Shown piece after piece: positions 36,403-44,355 of a DNA stretch of 64,000 nt (positions are counted from its first letter, which is position 1; each line of letters opens with the position of its first letter). Position numbers and translations under genes: made by a program. Below the pieces are notes generated by a model. That model was not told the origin of the DNA, ran no database searches, and saw nothing but the letters and a program-made list of their open reading frames with translations. Source of the stretch: Bacillota bacterium (GTDB lineage Bacteria > Bacillota > UBA4882 > UBA8346); the NCBI GenBank assembly GCA_023436305.1, contig JAEZJQ010000005.1:6603-70602 (forward strand). The letters are read 5' to 3'.

Positions 36403-36768
36403 TTATTCCTCCTCCATTGGTTTTTGTGGCCGGGCTGGTTTGGGTTGTTCCTGTTTTACCGTCATGATCAGCTTTTCCATGGTCTCTAAATAGTCAATTA
36501 ATGTGTTAGCCCCATCCGTAGTAATGGCCACCATTGTTAAGGGCTTTCCATCTTCAAAACTCTTTCGGACATTAATTAAACCCGCATCTTGTAAGTTTTT
36601 TAACTGAACTGACAGATTTCCGGCGGTCAATTGCAAATGATCCCGGAGTTCGGTAAAACTGCGCTCCTTTTCCTGACTGCTGGCCAGAAAAGCAAGAATC
36701 AACAGCCGGGCTGGTTCGTGAATCATTTTATTAAATTCATATTGACTAAAACTTTGTTCACTGTCCAT
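36403..36768 (-). CDS. Winged-helix transcriptional regulator of the envelope operon
   Basis: A 121-residue DNA-binding protein of the ArsR/MarR-like 'HTH_34' type. The winged helix is visible from residue 20 (HEPARLLILAFLASS) through LQLTAGNLSVQLKNLQDAGLI and the wing RKSFEDGKPL. A Pro/Glu-rich tail follows. The ATG at 36768 overlaps the end of the preceding gene and has AAGGAG at seven bases. Being inside the operon whose promoter carries tandem palindromes, it is probably autoregulatory. No cysteine metal site or ligand domain is evident. Confidence 0.85.
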   Translation of the reverse strand: MDSEQSFSQYEFNKMIHEPARLLILAFLASSQEKERSFTELRDHLQLTAGNLSVQLKNLQDAGLINVRKSFEDGKPLTMVAITTDGANTLIDYLETMEKLIMTVKQEQPKPARPQKPMEEE

Positions 36769-37447
36769 CGGACTGCTCCTTGTCAATCTGGTAGAAGACG
36801 GTAATATATAAATAGAAAGCCAGAAATCCCAAGCCGAAGATCCCCGAAGTCCATAGTAGAGAGGTTAATGGCGCGGCACTGATGAAAGGAACCGATATGA
36901 TCCCGGTAATCCAGAAATAATTACCCAACATAAAAAGCTCCGTTAATGAAATGAAAGAACCAATGGTAGCAAAACAAAAACCGATCCCAATCGCTAATGT
37001 GGGTACGACGAGATGGCTATTTTGGCCCATAATGAAGAAAAAAGTAAAAAAGAGCATTGCCCCTACAAACCCCGGATAAACTAGCATTGCCTGGCGCGAG
37101 TACATCCGGATCATGGTTTGAAAAAACGAAGCCCGGGGCACTAGCTGTCGCGCCTGAAAATAAATCATGGCTTTACCGATACCTACCATCAATAACCCGA
37201 CAATGATTCCCCCGATTAATAATAAACGGATTTCAAAGGGAATCGCCTCATAGTTAAGGTAGCGTTGTAATAAAACATAATAGAAAAACGGCATGAATAA
37301 AGCTGCCACCCCGGTGATTATACACAGCAGTTTCATTAACGGTGAATACATTAATCGCCGGGTTATAGAGGAATTTTGTTTAATAGCGCTTTTAACCTGC
37401 CGAATATTCTCAAGCAATTCATCGAAATTAATATCTTGCTTTTCCAT
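36758..37447 (-). CDS. Membrane protein, first gene of the Lol/Mac-like operon
   Basis: A 229-residue protein with a hydrophilic N-terminal 35 residues, then four to five hydrophobic helices (for example LLCIITGVAALFMPFFYYVL and LLLIGGIIVGLLMVGIG). No family recognised. The second ATG (37447) lies five bases from GGAGG and is preferred over 37450. Its end overlaps the regulator gene by 11 bases, so the two are translationally linked. It could serve as a sensor or anchor for the regulator; that is inference. Confidence 0.7.
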   Translation of the reverse strand: MEKQDINFDELLENIRQVKSAIKQNSSITRRLMYSPLMKLLCIITGVAALFMPFFYYVLLQRYLNYEAIPFEIRLLLIGGIIVGLLMVGIGKAMIYFQARQLVPRASFFQTMIRMYSRQAMLVYPGFVGAMLFFTFFFIMGQNSHLVVPTLAIGIGFCFATIGSFISLTELFMLGNYFWITGIISVPFISAAPLTSLLWTSGIFGLGFLAFYLYITVFYQIDKEQSDGQ

Positions 37448-37465
37448 CATTGCCTCCGTTATTTT

Positions 37466-37496
37466 ATAAACTAGTTTATGATATAAACTTATTTAT
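37466..37496. promoter_or_regulatory. Tandem palindromic operators of the Lol/Mac-like operon
   Basis: ATAAACTAGTTTAT (37466-37479) is a perfect 14-bp palindrome. ATAAACTTATTTAT (37483-37496) is the same element with two mismatches from symmetry. Centres are 17 bp apart. They cover the region just downstream of the -10 box and up to the ribosome site, an ideal position for repression by the operon's own winged-helix protein. Confidence 0.65.
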
Positions 37497-37525
37497 ATTA
37501 TAGACCTATTGACCAAATTATTCAA
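37497..37525 (-). promoter_or_regulatory. Promoter of the Lol/Mac-like operon
   Basis: On the minus strand TTGAAT, a 17-base spacer and TATAAT lie about 50 bases upstream of the first ATG. Confidence 0.75.
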
Positions 37526-37664
37526 GCCGGGAATCGATGACAATCCAATCATTCAGGAATTTAAAAATTGCAGGTTAGTAGTATTAACACCGAATTACGA
37601 TAACCATTTATTTAAATAATTTAGGCCAGTTTATATACCCGACGTGATACGCCCGGCTTACCCC

Positions 37665-38381
37665 CTATGCCAACACCAGCCTGGCCAAGTACTGGGAATC
37701 TTCCTCATATACTACCTGAAATTCCCAGCCGGTCCGGTGGGAGTATTTCTTTAAGGTATCCTCATCAACGAACAGCCAATTAAACGATGGCCCCTTAACT
37801 CCCCGGTACTCCATTTGGTACTGCACTTTGCCGTAATCCGCGCCTTTTTTTAATATCCGTTTAATATTGATTCCGGGCTCTTGCCGCAAATAACCAAGAT
37901 CGGTGGAATCCAACAACAATTGGCCTTCTGGTTTGAGTAGACGCTTGATATCTCTCAAGAAAAGCTCCAAACCTTTTAAATCTCCGGCTAATCCAATCCC
38001 GTTCATAAGCATTAATATGGTATCAAAAGGTTCTGCTTGGTAATCCCATATATTGGAACAAATAGCCTTTTCAAGACCACGCTGTTGCATTACCGCAACT
38101 GAAAAAGGCGATACATCGACGGCTGAAACCTCAAATCCTTGTTGCTGTAATATCAAACTATGACTACCGGCTCCGGCGCCGATATCCAGTACCGTTCCTC
38201 TACAAAGGTCCAACGCATATCTTTCCAACTCCGGCAATTGTTCCAAAGTCCGAAAGAAGATACCGGCCGGCATTTTCTCGATTCCCGCGCAGTCACTTTC
38301 AACGATTAATTCAGCGTCAAGGTTACCGGTAAAGTAATCAATAATCGCCAGACCCTGGAGATCCCAACTGTCAAAGCCCAT
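37665..38381 (-). CDS. SAM-dependent methyltransferase (class I)
   Basis: A 238-residue protein with the Rossmann motif I VLDIGAGAGSHSLIL, motif II VSAVDVSPFSV and a post-motif segment ILMLMNGIGL. The C-terminal part has no clear substrate cue. It could be a small-molecule methyltransferase. ATG start near 38381; the preceding sequence has an AAGG-like site. Standing alone, with a 170-bp gap to the envelope operon. Confidence 0.82.
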   Translation of the reverse strand: MGFDSWDLQGLAIIDYFTGNLDAELIVESDCAGIEKMPAGIFFRTLEQLPELERYALDLCRGTVLDIGAGAGSHSLILQQQGFEVSAVDVSPFSVAVMQQRGLEKAICSNIWDYQAEPFDTILMLMNGIGLAGDLKGLELFLRDIKRLLKPEGQLLLDSTDLGYLRQEPGINIKRILKKGADYGKVQYQMEYRGVKGPSFNWLFVDEDTLKKYSHRTGWEFQVVYEEDSQYLARLVLA

Positions 38382-38730
38382 TATTCTTTTTACCTTCTTT
38401 TCATAATCTTGATTGTGCGATCGATTACTCCAGTGATTTAATCATATCCCTATGATATTGCTTATAGCAGCGATTTTATCTGCAAAGTATTCATGTGTTT
38501 AATCGCCGAAGTAACAATACAATTTTATACGGTAAGCCTCATAATTGGAAGCAAATTTTAAAAATCATTCTCAGGTACCATTAAATTCCTGCTTAACCCG
38601 GTAATCTTCGAAGGATTAAAACCGAACGATTCCTAAAATCCACTTGAATTTGGAATACAAAAAAATAGGGCGGCTTTTGAGGCCGCCACCTTTAAATGTA
38701 AAGGTAATTAAGCTGGAAGGAAACTTGCAC
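38382..38730. other. Intergenic region
   Basis: AT-rich and non-coding. The only recognisable element is the terminator at 38656-38690. Confidence 0.5.
38656..38690 (-). terminator. Rho-independent terminator
   Basis: On the minus strand GGCGGCC-TCAAAA-GCCGCC is followed by CTATTTTTTT. It ends the unknown gene at 38731. Confidence 0.85.
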
Positions 38731-39201
38731 TTATTGGGCAATCCGGATTCCATTTTCCGATTGGTCCAGTAATTGAAAAGAGTTAAGTTGGTCGCGAATC
38801 TCCAAGGTATCTTGTGTTATTTTTACAATAAACTTGTGGCGTTCTATGGCATTGGCGATACCAATGATACCATCAAGCAAAACTCCCAGGAAGAGGTTAA
38901 CATTTTTGTAATCCTTGGCGTGTTGTGAAGTAATATTAACGGTCACACGATTGACCCGGGTTTCCAACTCCATCTTCTCACCATAAAAATTGTTATAGAT
39001 GACTCCGGAGTATTTGCCCAACTTTTGAACACAAGTAATCAGATAAGTTAAACACTTGTGGAGTGATTCTTTACGAACGCTTAGATCCGATATCTCATTT
39101 ATTTTACTGAACAACTCACAGTATAAATAACTTAGATCCTTGACCGCCCAAGCATTTTCCGAATCAACTCGAATCACGACATTCTTCGTTTTCACTTCCA
39201 T
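38731..39201 (-). CDS. Hypothetical protein, 156 residues
   Basis: A soluble alpha/beta protein with no recognised domain. The ATG at 39201 follows GAGGTG; an in-frame ATG at 39216 has no good site. The first 60 residues are helical (DSENAWAVKDLSYLYCELFSK), the middle has alternating strands (ELETRVNRVTVNIT) and the C-terminal ends QLLDQSENG. Shares strand and neighbourhood with the response regulator. It is bounded by its own terminator. Nothing supports a function. Confidence 0.6.
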   Translation of the reverse strand: MEVKTKNVVIRVDSENAWAVKDLSYLYCELFSKINEISDLSVRKESLHKCLTYLITCVQKLGKYSGVIYNNFYGEKMELETRVNRVTVNITSQHAKDYKNVNLFLGVLLDGIIGIANAIERHKFIVKITQDTLEIRDQLNSFQLLDQSENGIRIAQ

Positions 39202-39405
39202 AATGTTGCACCTCACATTTCGTTAATATATTCATTATGCGTTAAGCACTATCAAAAATATGTTTTCATGATTCATATTTTGATTCTATTGTAGAGATGT
39301 TTTTGGGTTTATACTCTAACTTTAATTCCATTGTCTCACCGGTTTCTAATATGTATTATAGTTTTAATTTCAATCCTGCAACAGTCTAAACTTTTTACTA
39401 CCTGG

Positions 39406-39434
39406 AATAAAAAAAGGAGTATATTTTATACTCC
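39406..39434 (-). terminator. Rho-independent terminator of the response-regulator gene
   Basis: On the minus strand GGAGTATA-AAA-TATACTCC is followed by TTTTTTTATT. Confidence 0.85.
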
Positions 39435-39486
39435 CTAATTTACTAAAAATGTTAAAATTGGTGTTTTATGTTTGGTTTCCGGAAAG

Positions 39487-40119
39487 CTAGTTGAATGGCA
39501 TCGCATTTGATTTCAGCATCCGAATGGCTTCTTTAATATTGGTTGCGTTAAATTTTTTCAGGATATTACTGATATGTTTTTTCAGGGTTCCCTCACTAAT
39601 ACATAAATCAATACAGATCTTTTCTTTGGGCTGCCCGTCTTCCAACATTAAAAAGATTTGTTTTTCAGTGGGGGTCAGTTTATCCAACTGTTCCTGTTCT
39701 TTCAGTTTGGAATAGTCCTTTAAAACAATTTCCAAAGGTGATGTCTGGTAATACGTGGATCGAATTGCATTCGGGAGCTGCCGGAAATTTTCTTTTAATA
39801 TATAATTCACCGCTCCGGCAATAATCGAGTTTTTAATAACACCTTCATCGGAGTTGGAAGTCATCATGATAATTTTTACGGGTTGTATATCTAAAATTTC
39901 ACGGGAAGCCGATATGCCGTCATAATTTTTGGCGATGCCATCCAAATTGACATCCATTAATATGATATCGGTCTTGGAGTTTCGGGCAAATCGAATGGCT
40001 TCCGCTTTGGTCGTCGCCGCCCAGATAACCAACATATCTTCCTGGTTGTTGATAAAGATGATTGACTGTTTTATCCAATCCGCATCATCATCGACAACAG
40101 CCACTTTAATTTTTTCCAT
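39487..40119 (-). CDS. NarL/LuxR-type response regulator
   Basis: A 210-residue two-domain regulator. The receiver domain has VVDDDADW, the phosphoacceptor in ILMDVNLDG and a K in YILKEN. The C-terminal LuxR helix-turn-helix (LTPTEKQIFLMLEDGQPKEK...SEGTLKKHISNILKKF) is intact. The ATG at 40119 is preferred, with GGGAGG five bases upstream. No histidine kinase lies in the window, so it is an orphan here. Confidence 0.92.
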   Translation of the reverse strand: MEKIKVAVVDDDADWIKQSIIFINNQEDMLVIWAATTKAEAIRFARNSKTDIILMDVNLDGIAKNYDGISASREILDIQPVKIIMMTSNSDEGVIKNSIIAGAVNYILKENFRQLPNAIRSTYYQTSPLEIVLKDYSKLKEQEQLDKLTPTEKQIFLMLEDGQPKEKICIDLCISEGTLKKHISNILKKFNATNIKEAIRMLKSNAMPFN

Positions 40120-40355
40120 CATTTCCTCCCGGTACAGATACTCAATCTTTAGAGAAATTTTTCGACATAAAAGAAGATACAATATTCAATAGTGATTTTG
40201 TCGATAAAATGGACATCCTGCTACAAATAAACAAACGATTCTTACAAATCCATTTTATTTTTTATATCTAAAAAAATCAAGACCCCCGATACCATTTTTG
40301 TATTGGCCGGTCGCGATGACGCCTTTGACCGCTTAACTGAATTTTTATTTTTTGC

Positions 40356-40385
40356 TTGACAATTTCCGGGACTTGATTATATAAT
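40356..40385 (+). promoter_or_regulatory. Promoter of the ABC exporter leader
   Basis: TTGACA and TATAAT with an 18-base spacer, a full consensus hexamer pair, about 40 bases upstream of the leader ATG. Confidence 0.85.
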
Positions 40386-40424
40386 CTTTTTATTGGTAAA
40401 AATATCAAAAAGGAGGTCGGGAAT

Positions 40425-40523
40425 ATGAAAATGAAAATTAGGTTAAACGCCCAATCAATTGTTTTGGGTTCCAATTTTACGAGTTCAATTCCGGCATCCC
40501 CACCTCCGGCAGCATTGCACTGA
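40425..40523 (+). CDS. 32-codon leader peptide upstream of heterodimeric ABC exporter
   Basis: ATG at 40425 sits behind a consensus AAAGGAGG. The ORF runs 32 codons to a TGA and encodes a basic N-terminus (MKMKIRLNAQ) followed by a Pro-rich end (ASPPPAALH). It lies between a strong promoter and a terminator, and the exporter genes start 180 bp further on. This is the layout of a ribosome-controlled attenuator, as with bmrB ahead of bmrCD in Bacillus subtilis. The SPPP run is itself a candidate stalling site. A secreted peptide substrate is less likely: there is no leader-cleavage motif and the exporter lacks a C39 peptidase domain. Confidence 0.7.
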   Translation: MKMKIRLNAQSIVLGSNFTSSIPASPPPAALH

Positions 40524-40557
40524 TTTATCCTTTCGATTCCAACGTTGGCCGTGGTGG
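40500..40557 (+). promoter_or_regulatory. Predicted antiterminator stem
   Basis: CCACCTCCGGC (40500-40510), within the last codons of the leader, can pair with GCCGTGGTGG (40548-40557): five pairs CCACC/GGUGG, one U-U mismatch, a C-G pair, a one-base bulge and GGC/GCC. The right-hand arm is the 5' arm of the terminator, so the two structures exclude each other. Confidence 0.55.
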
Positions 40558-40586
40558 TAACTTCCTCCCACGGCCTTTCATTTTTT
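40547..40586 (+). terminator. Attenuator terminator ahead of the ABC exporter
   Basis: GGCCGTGG (40547-40554) pairs with CCACGGCC (40568-40575) over eight perfect base pairs, followed by TTTCATTTTTT. It lies between the leader peptide and the exporter genes on their own strand. Confidence 0.85.
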
Positions 40587-40596
40587 ATTATCAAAG

Positions 40597-40626
40597 GCCA
40601 TTCGGGATTCAACCATGGCTTTTTTT
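40597..40626 (+). terminator. Second, weaker terminator-like hairpin
   Basis: GCCAT and ATGGC form a five-pair stem with a 13-base loop, followed by seven T. It would back up the first terminator. Confidence 0.45.
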
Positions 40627-40716
40627 GATCCCCAAAGCAGCCGGAGCCTGAATTCATCCTAATTATTCAATCACTTTATATTTATTAATAAAAATAGTCA
40701 GATGGGGAAGACGTAT

Positions 40717-42453
40717 ATGAAACGATTATTCAGATATTTAAAAACATACCAATGGTATTTTATCCCGGCCATCGGCGCCATGTTTCTGGCTATTGCCCTG
40801 GATATGTTTAACCCGCGAATTCAAAAAACCATCGTCGATGAAGTGATCATTGCCGGCAAACCCCATTTCTTCAAAACTTTATTATTGGGACTGCTGGGTA
40901 TTACTCTGGGACGGGTGATTCTGGGTTATTGCAAAGAGTATTTGTTTGATTACGGTGGCCAGAAAGTGGCGGCGGATCTCCGGCGTGATCTCTTCGATCA
41001 CATACAATCGTTGTCTTTTTCATTTTTTGACAGCGCCAATACCGGAGAATTGATGGCTCGCCTCAAGGAAGATGTGGACAATATCTGGCGGACCATTGCT
41101 TTTGGCGCTATGCTCTTCACGGAACAGTTGATTTATTTTCTGGTGGCCTCCTCGTTGATGTTTATTTTAAATTGGAAACTGGCCCTTGTCTGTTTAACCA
41201 TGATGCCATTCATTGCTTGGCTCGCGTTCCGGCTGGAAAATCAAATCGGGAATATCTACGACAAAATTAGCGACCAGGCGGTGCGTATGAACACTACCGC
41301 CCAGGAAAACATCGCCGGAATAAGGCTTGTAAAGGCATTTGGCCGTGAAAAACATGAGATTCAAAAGTTTTTGGCCCAAAATGAGCAAAATTATCAGTTA
41401 AATATCGAACAGGCCAGGATTTTAGGGAAATATTACCCCGGGATCGAGCTTTTGACTAATGTAAGTGTGGTGCTAACCACCGCTGTCGGCGGTTGGCTGG
41501 TAATGCGGGATGAGATCTCCATCGGTATGCTGGTCGCTTTTAGCAATTATATTTTCATGCTGATTTGGCCCATGCGGATGTTGGGGTGGCTTACCAATAT
41601 GCTGGCCCAATGCCGGGCTTCCCTGAAGAAGCTTGAAGATCTATTTCAGGAAGTACCGGCTGTTCAGGAACCGGCCCAGCCCATCATCCCCCACAAGATA
41701 ACGGGACACTTGGTCTTTGAAAACGCCGGTTTTGAATATAACGGTGCCCCTATCTTGAAAAACATCCAATTGGATGTAAAACCCGGGCAAACTATTGCCA
41801 TTATGGGCATGACCGGTTCCGGTAAAAGCTCGCTGATTAACTTGATCGGCCGTTTCTATGATTGTACCGAGGGGAATATCTATATTGACGGAATCAATAT
41901 CAAGGACTGGCCGCTGGAACTACTGCGCCGTCAAATCGCAGTGGTGATGCAGGATACCTTCCTTTTTTCGGACACTATCGCCGAAAATATTAAACTCGGC
42001 AACCCGGAGGCCACCGCCGCCCAAATTTCCCAAGCCGCCACCGCCGCCAAAGTGGATGAATTCCTCGACGAACTTCCCGATGGACTGGAAACAGTCATTG
42101 GGGAACGGGGCATCGGTTTATCGGGGGGGCAGAAGCAGCGGATCTCCATTGCCCGGGCGCTGATCAAAAACTGTCCCATATTGATCCTGGATGACGCCAC
42201 CTCCAACCTGGACATGGAGACCGAATATCAAATCCAAAAGGCGTTGGAGGAATATCCGGGGGTTACCAAATTGATCATCGCTCACCGGATCTCCGCCGTC
42301 AAAAACGCCACCGAGATCATTGTAATGGACGATGGCCAAATTATGGAACGGGGCACTCACCAACAATTGCTTGCTTTGAAACAGCGTTACTATGAGACTT
42401 ACCGGGAGCAGTTCCGAGATATACTTGATATGCAAAATGAGGAGGCGGGATAA
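40717..42453 (+). CDS. ABC half-exporter, degenerate-site subunit (BmrC/TM287-like)
   Basis: A 578-residue half-transporter: six TM helices (1-310) then an ATPase domain with Walker A MTGSGKSS, signature LSGGQKQR and Walker B LILDDATSNLD. The catalytic Glu after Walker B is Asp, as in the non-hydrolytic half of heterodimeric exporters. The start ATG at 40717 is taken because GGGGAAG precedes it; an in-frame ATG at 40702 overlaps. It ends one codon before the partner gene. Such pairs export drugs or lipids from the cytoplasm. Confidence 0.93.
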   Translation: MKRLFRYLKTYQWYFIPAIGAMFLAIALDMFNPRIQKTIVDEVIIAGKPHFFKTLLLGLLGITLGRVILGYCKEYLFDYGGQKVAADLRRDLFDHIQSLSFSFFDSANTGELMARLKEDVDNIWRTIAFGAMLFTEQLIYFLVASSLMFILNWKLALVCLTMMPFIAWLAFRLENQIGNIYDKISDQAVRMNTTAQENIAGIRLVKAFGREKHEIQKFLAQNEQNYQLNIEQARILGKYYPGIELLTNVSVVLTTAVGGWLVMRDEISIGMLVAFSNYIFMLIWPMRMLGWLTNMLAQCRASLKKLEDLFQEVPAVQEPAQPIIPHKITGHLVFENAGFEYNGAPILKNIQLDVKPGQTIAIMGMTGSGKSSLINLIGRFYDCTEGNIYIDGINIKDWPLELLRRQIAVVMQDTFLFSDTIAENIKLGNPEATAAQISQAATAAKVDEFLDELPDGLETVIGERGIGLSGGQKQRISIARALIKNCPILILDDATSNLDMETEYQIQKALEEYPGVTKLIIAHRISAVKNATEIIVMDDGQIMERGTHQQLLALKQRYYETYREQFRDILDMQNEEAG

Positions 42454-44256
42454 ATGCCTTTTGACAGTATTCAGGATGATGAGAAATTGCAAGAAACGAT
42501 GAATATCTTAACCATAAAGCGGCTGCTAAGTTATCTTAACCCTTATAAACTTCGGGTGGTCCAGATCATCGTTTTAATGGGCCTGGCCATCGGGGCTGAA
42601 CTACTGAATCCTTATTTTATGAAACTGGCGATTGATAAGTATATTACTGCAAAAGACCTGGAAGGATTACTCTTGATAGGCCTTGGAATGATCGCTATCA
42701 AGATTCTGGCTATGATTTGTACCCGGTGGCGGATTACGCTCATGGCCGGAGTGACCAATAAGATATTACTGACCATCCGGCAGCAATTATATTCTCATAT
42801 TCAGAAACTCTCGTTTTCCTTCTTTGACAACCGGCCGGTGGGTAAAATCCTGGCCCGGATCATCGGGGACGTGAATTCGCTAAACGACCTGTTCACCAAT
42901 AGCGTGACCAATTTAATTCCGGATCTGGTCACCATCCTGGCGGTGGCCATCATCATGATGACCATGAATGTTCAACTGGGGTTACTTTCGTTAATTACTT
43001 TACCTTTACTGGTAGGATTTATGGCTTATATCCAAATATTTTCCCACAAACGGTGGCGGATTCACCGGAAGAAAGTTTCCACCACCAATGCTTTCACCCA
43101 CGAGAACTTCTCCGGGATCCGGGTGGTCCAGAGTTTTACTGCGGAACCGGCGGCCAGCCGGACCTTCGGTAAACTCTTACATGATAGCATGCAAGCTTTT
43201 ATCCGGGCAGTCCGGTTAAATGACTGCTTCTGGCCATCGGTGGATTTTTCCTGGGGTATGGGAACTATTGTGGTTTTTTGGTATGGTGTGCATCTGTTGA
43301 ATACAGGAACGATTACCATCGGTTTGTTGATTGCCTTTACCGGGTATATCGGGATGTTCTGGCATCCGGTAATGGAAATCAGCAACCTATATAATACTCT
43401 GATTTCCAACATGTCCGGGGCCGAGCGCATCTTTGAGATCCTGGATATTAAGCCCGAAATCCAGGACCGGCCGGAGGCTATCGTTTTACCGCCGTTCAAG
43501 GGCGAAGTCGTGTTTAAAAATGTTTCCTTCGGTTACGAGGAAGAACAAATCGTACTGCGGGATATCAATCTGGAAGTGAAGCCCGGGGAGACCATTGCCC
43601 TGGTGGGGCCAACCGGCGCCGGAAAGACCAGTATCGTCAACCTGATCAACCGTTTTTATGAAACAGATCGGGGCGAAGTATTGATCGACGGCTACAATGT
43701 GAAGGATGTGGCTTTGGAAAGCCTGCACAGCCAGATGAGCATGGTATTGCAGGATACATTCCTCTTTTCGGGGAGCATTAAGGATAATATCCGCTATGGT
43801 AGGCTAAATGCCACCGATGAGGAGATTATCGCCGTGTCAAAGGCGGTTCACGCCCATGAATTCATTATGAAGCTGGAGCAAGGTTACGATACCGACATCC
43901 ACGAACGCGGCTCCCGCCTCTCCTTCGGACAGCGCCAGCAGATAGCCTTTGCCCGGGCTTTGCTCGCCAATCCCCGGATCTTGATTTTGGACGAGGCCAC
44001 CGCCGGAATCGATACCCATACGGAACGGTTGGTGCAGAAAGGAATTTCCCAACTTCTAAAAGGCCGGACTTCGTTCGTGATTGCCCACCGGCTCTCCACA
44101 ATTCAGAATGCAGACCGGATTGTGTTTGTCGAACATGGTAAAATTATGGAAATCGGGACGCACGAGGAATTACTGAAGCTAAAAGGACTGTATTATAAGT
44201 TGTATATGGCCCAATTTAAATTCTTGAATGAAGTCAAAGAGGAAGTAGCGGGGTGA
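42454..44256 (+). CDS. ABC half-exporter, catalytic subunit (BmrD/TM288-like)
   Basis: A 600-residue half-transporter with a longer N-terminus. Six TM helices precede an ATPase domain with Walker A GPTGAGKTS, Walker B LILDEATAGID with the normal catalytic Glu, and a signature LSFGQ that departs from LSGGQ. This is the reciprocal of the partner: one consensus and one degenerate ATP site in the heterodimer. Starts directly after the TAA of the first gene (TAAATG), with GGAGG inside that gene. Confidence 0.94.
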   Translation: MPFDSIQDDEKLQETMNILTIKRLLSYLNPYKLRVVQIIVLMGLAIGAELLNPYFMKLAIDKYITAKDLEGLLLIGLGMIAIKILAMICTRWRITLMAGVTNKILLTIRQQLYSHIQKLSFSFFDNRPVGKILARIIGDVNSLNDLFTNSVTNLIPDLVTILAVAIIMMTMNVQLGLLSLITLPLLVGFMAYIQIFSHKRWRIHRKKVSTTNAFTHENFSGIRVVQSFTAEPAASRTFGKLLHDSMQAFIRAVRLNDCFWPSVDFSWGMGTIVVFWYGVHLLNTGTITIGLLIAFTGYIGMFWHPVMEISNLYNTLISNMSGAERIFEILDIKPEIQDRPEAIVLPPFKGEVVFKNVSFGYEEEQIVLRDINLEVKPGETIALVGPTGAGKTSIVNLINRFYETDRGEVLIDGYNVKDVALESLHSQMSMVLQDTFLFSGSIKDNIRYGRLNATDEEIIAVSKAVHAHEFIMKLEQGYDTDIHERGSRLSFGQRQQIAFARALLANPRILILDEATAGIDTHTERLVQKGISQLLKGRTSFVIAHRLSTIQNADRIVFVEHGKIMEIGTHEELLKLKGLYYKLYMAQFKFLNEVKEEVAG

Positions 44257-44273
44257 GAATAGTTTGGAATTGT

Positions 44274-44322
44274 GAGTTACGAGTCCCGAGTTACGAATTA
44301 AGAGTTAAGAGTTGCGAATCTT
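44274..44322. repeat. Heptamer repeat GAGTTAC-type downstream of the ABC exporter
   Basis: Seven 7-base units in register: GAGTTAC, GAGTCCC, GAGTTAC, GAATTAA, GAGTTAA, GAGTTGC and GAATCTT. It is the cleanest example in the window. Confidence 0.75.
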
Positions 44323-44355
44323 TAGAATGAAGAGCCTGAATTAAGGGGTTTGGAA

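Noticed and set aside
40425..40523. Leader ORF as a bacteriocin or RiPP precursor
   Set aside because: No double-Gly or recognition leader, no modification enzyme, and the exporter lacks a peptidase domain; a terminator directly after it fits attenuation better.
40277..40657. 126-codon minus-strand ORF opposite the exporter leader
   Set aside because: It has no convincing ribosome site, is antisense to the leader ORF and its terminator, and its protein shows no domain; it is explained by the inverted repeats on the other strand.
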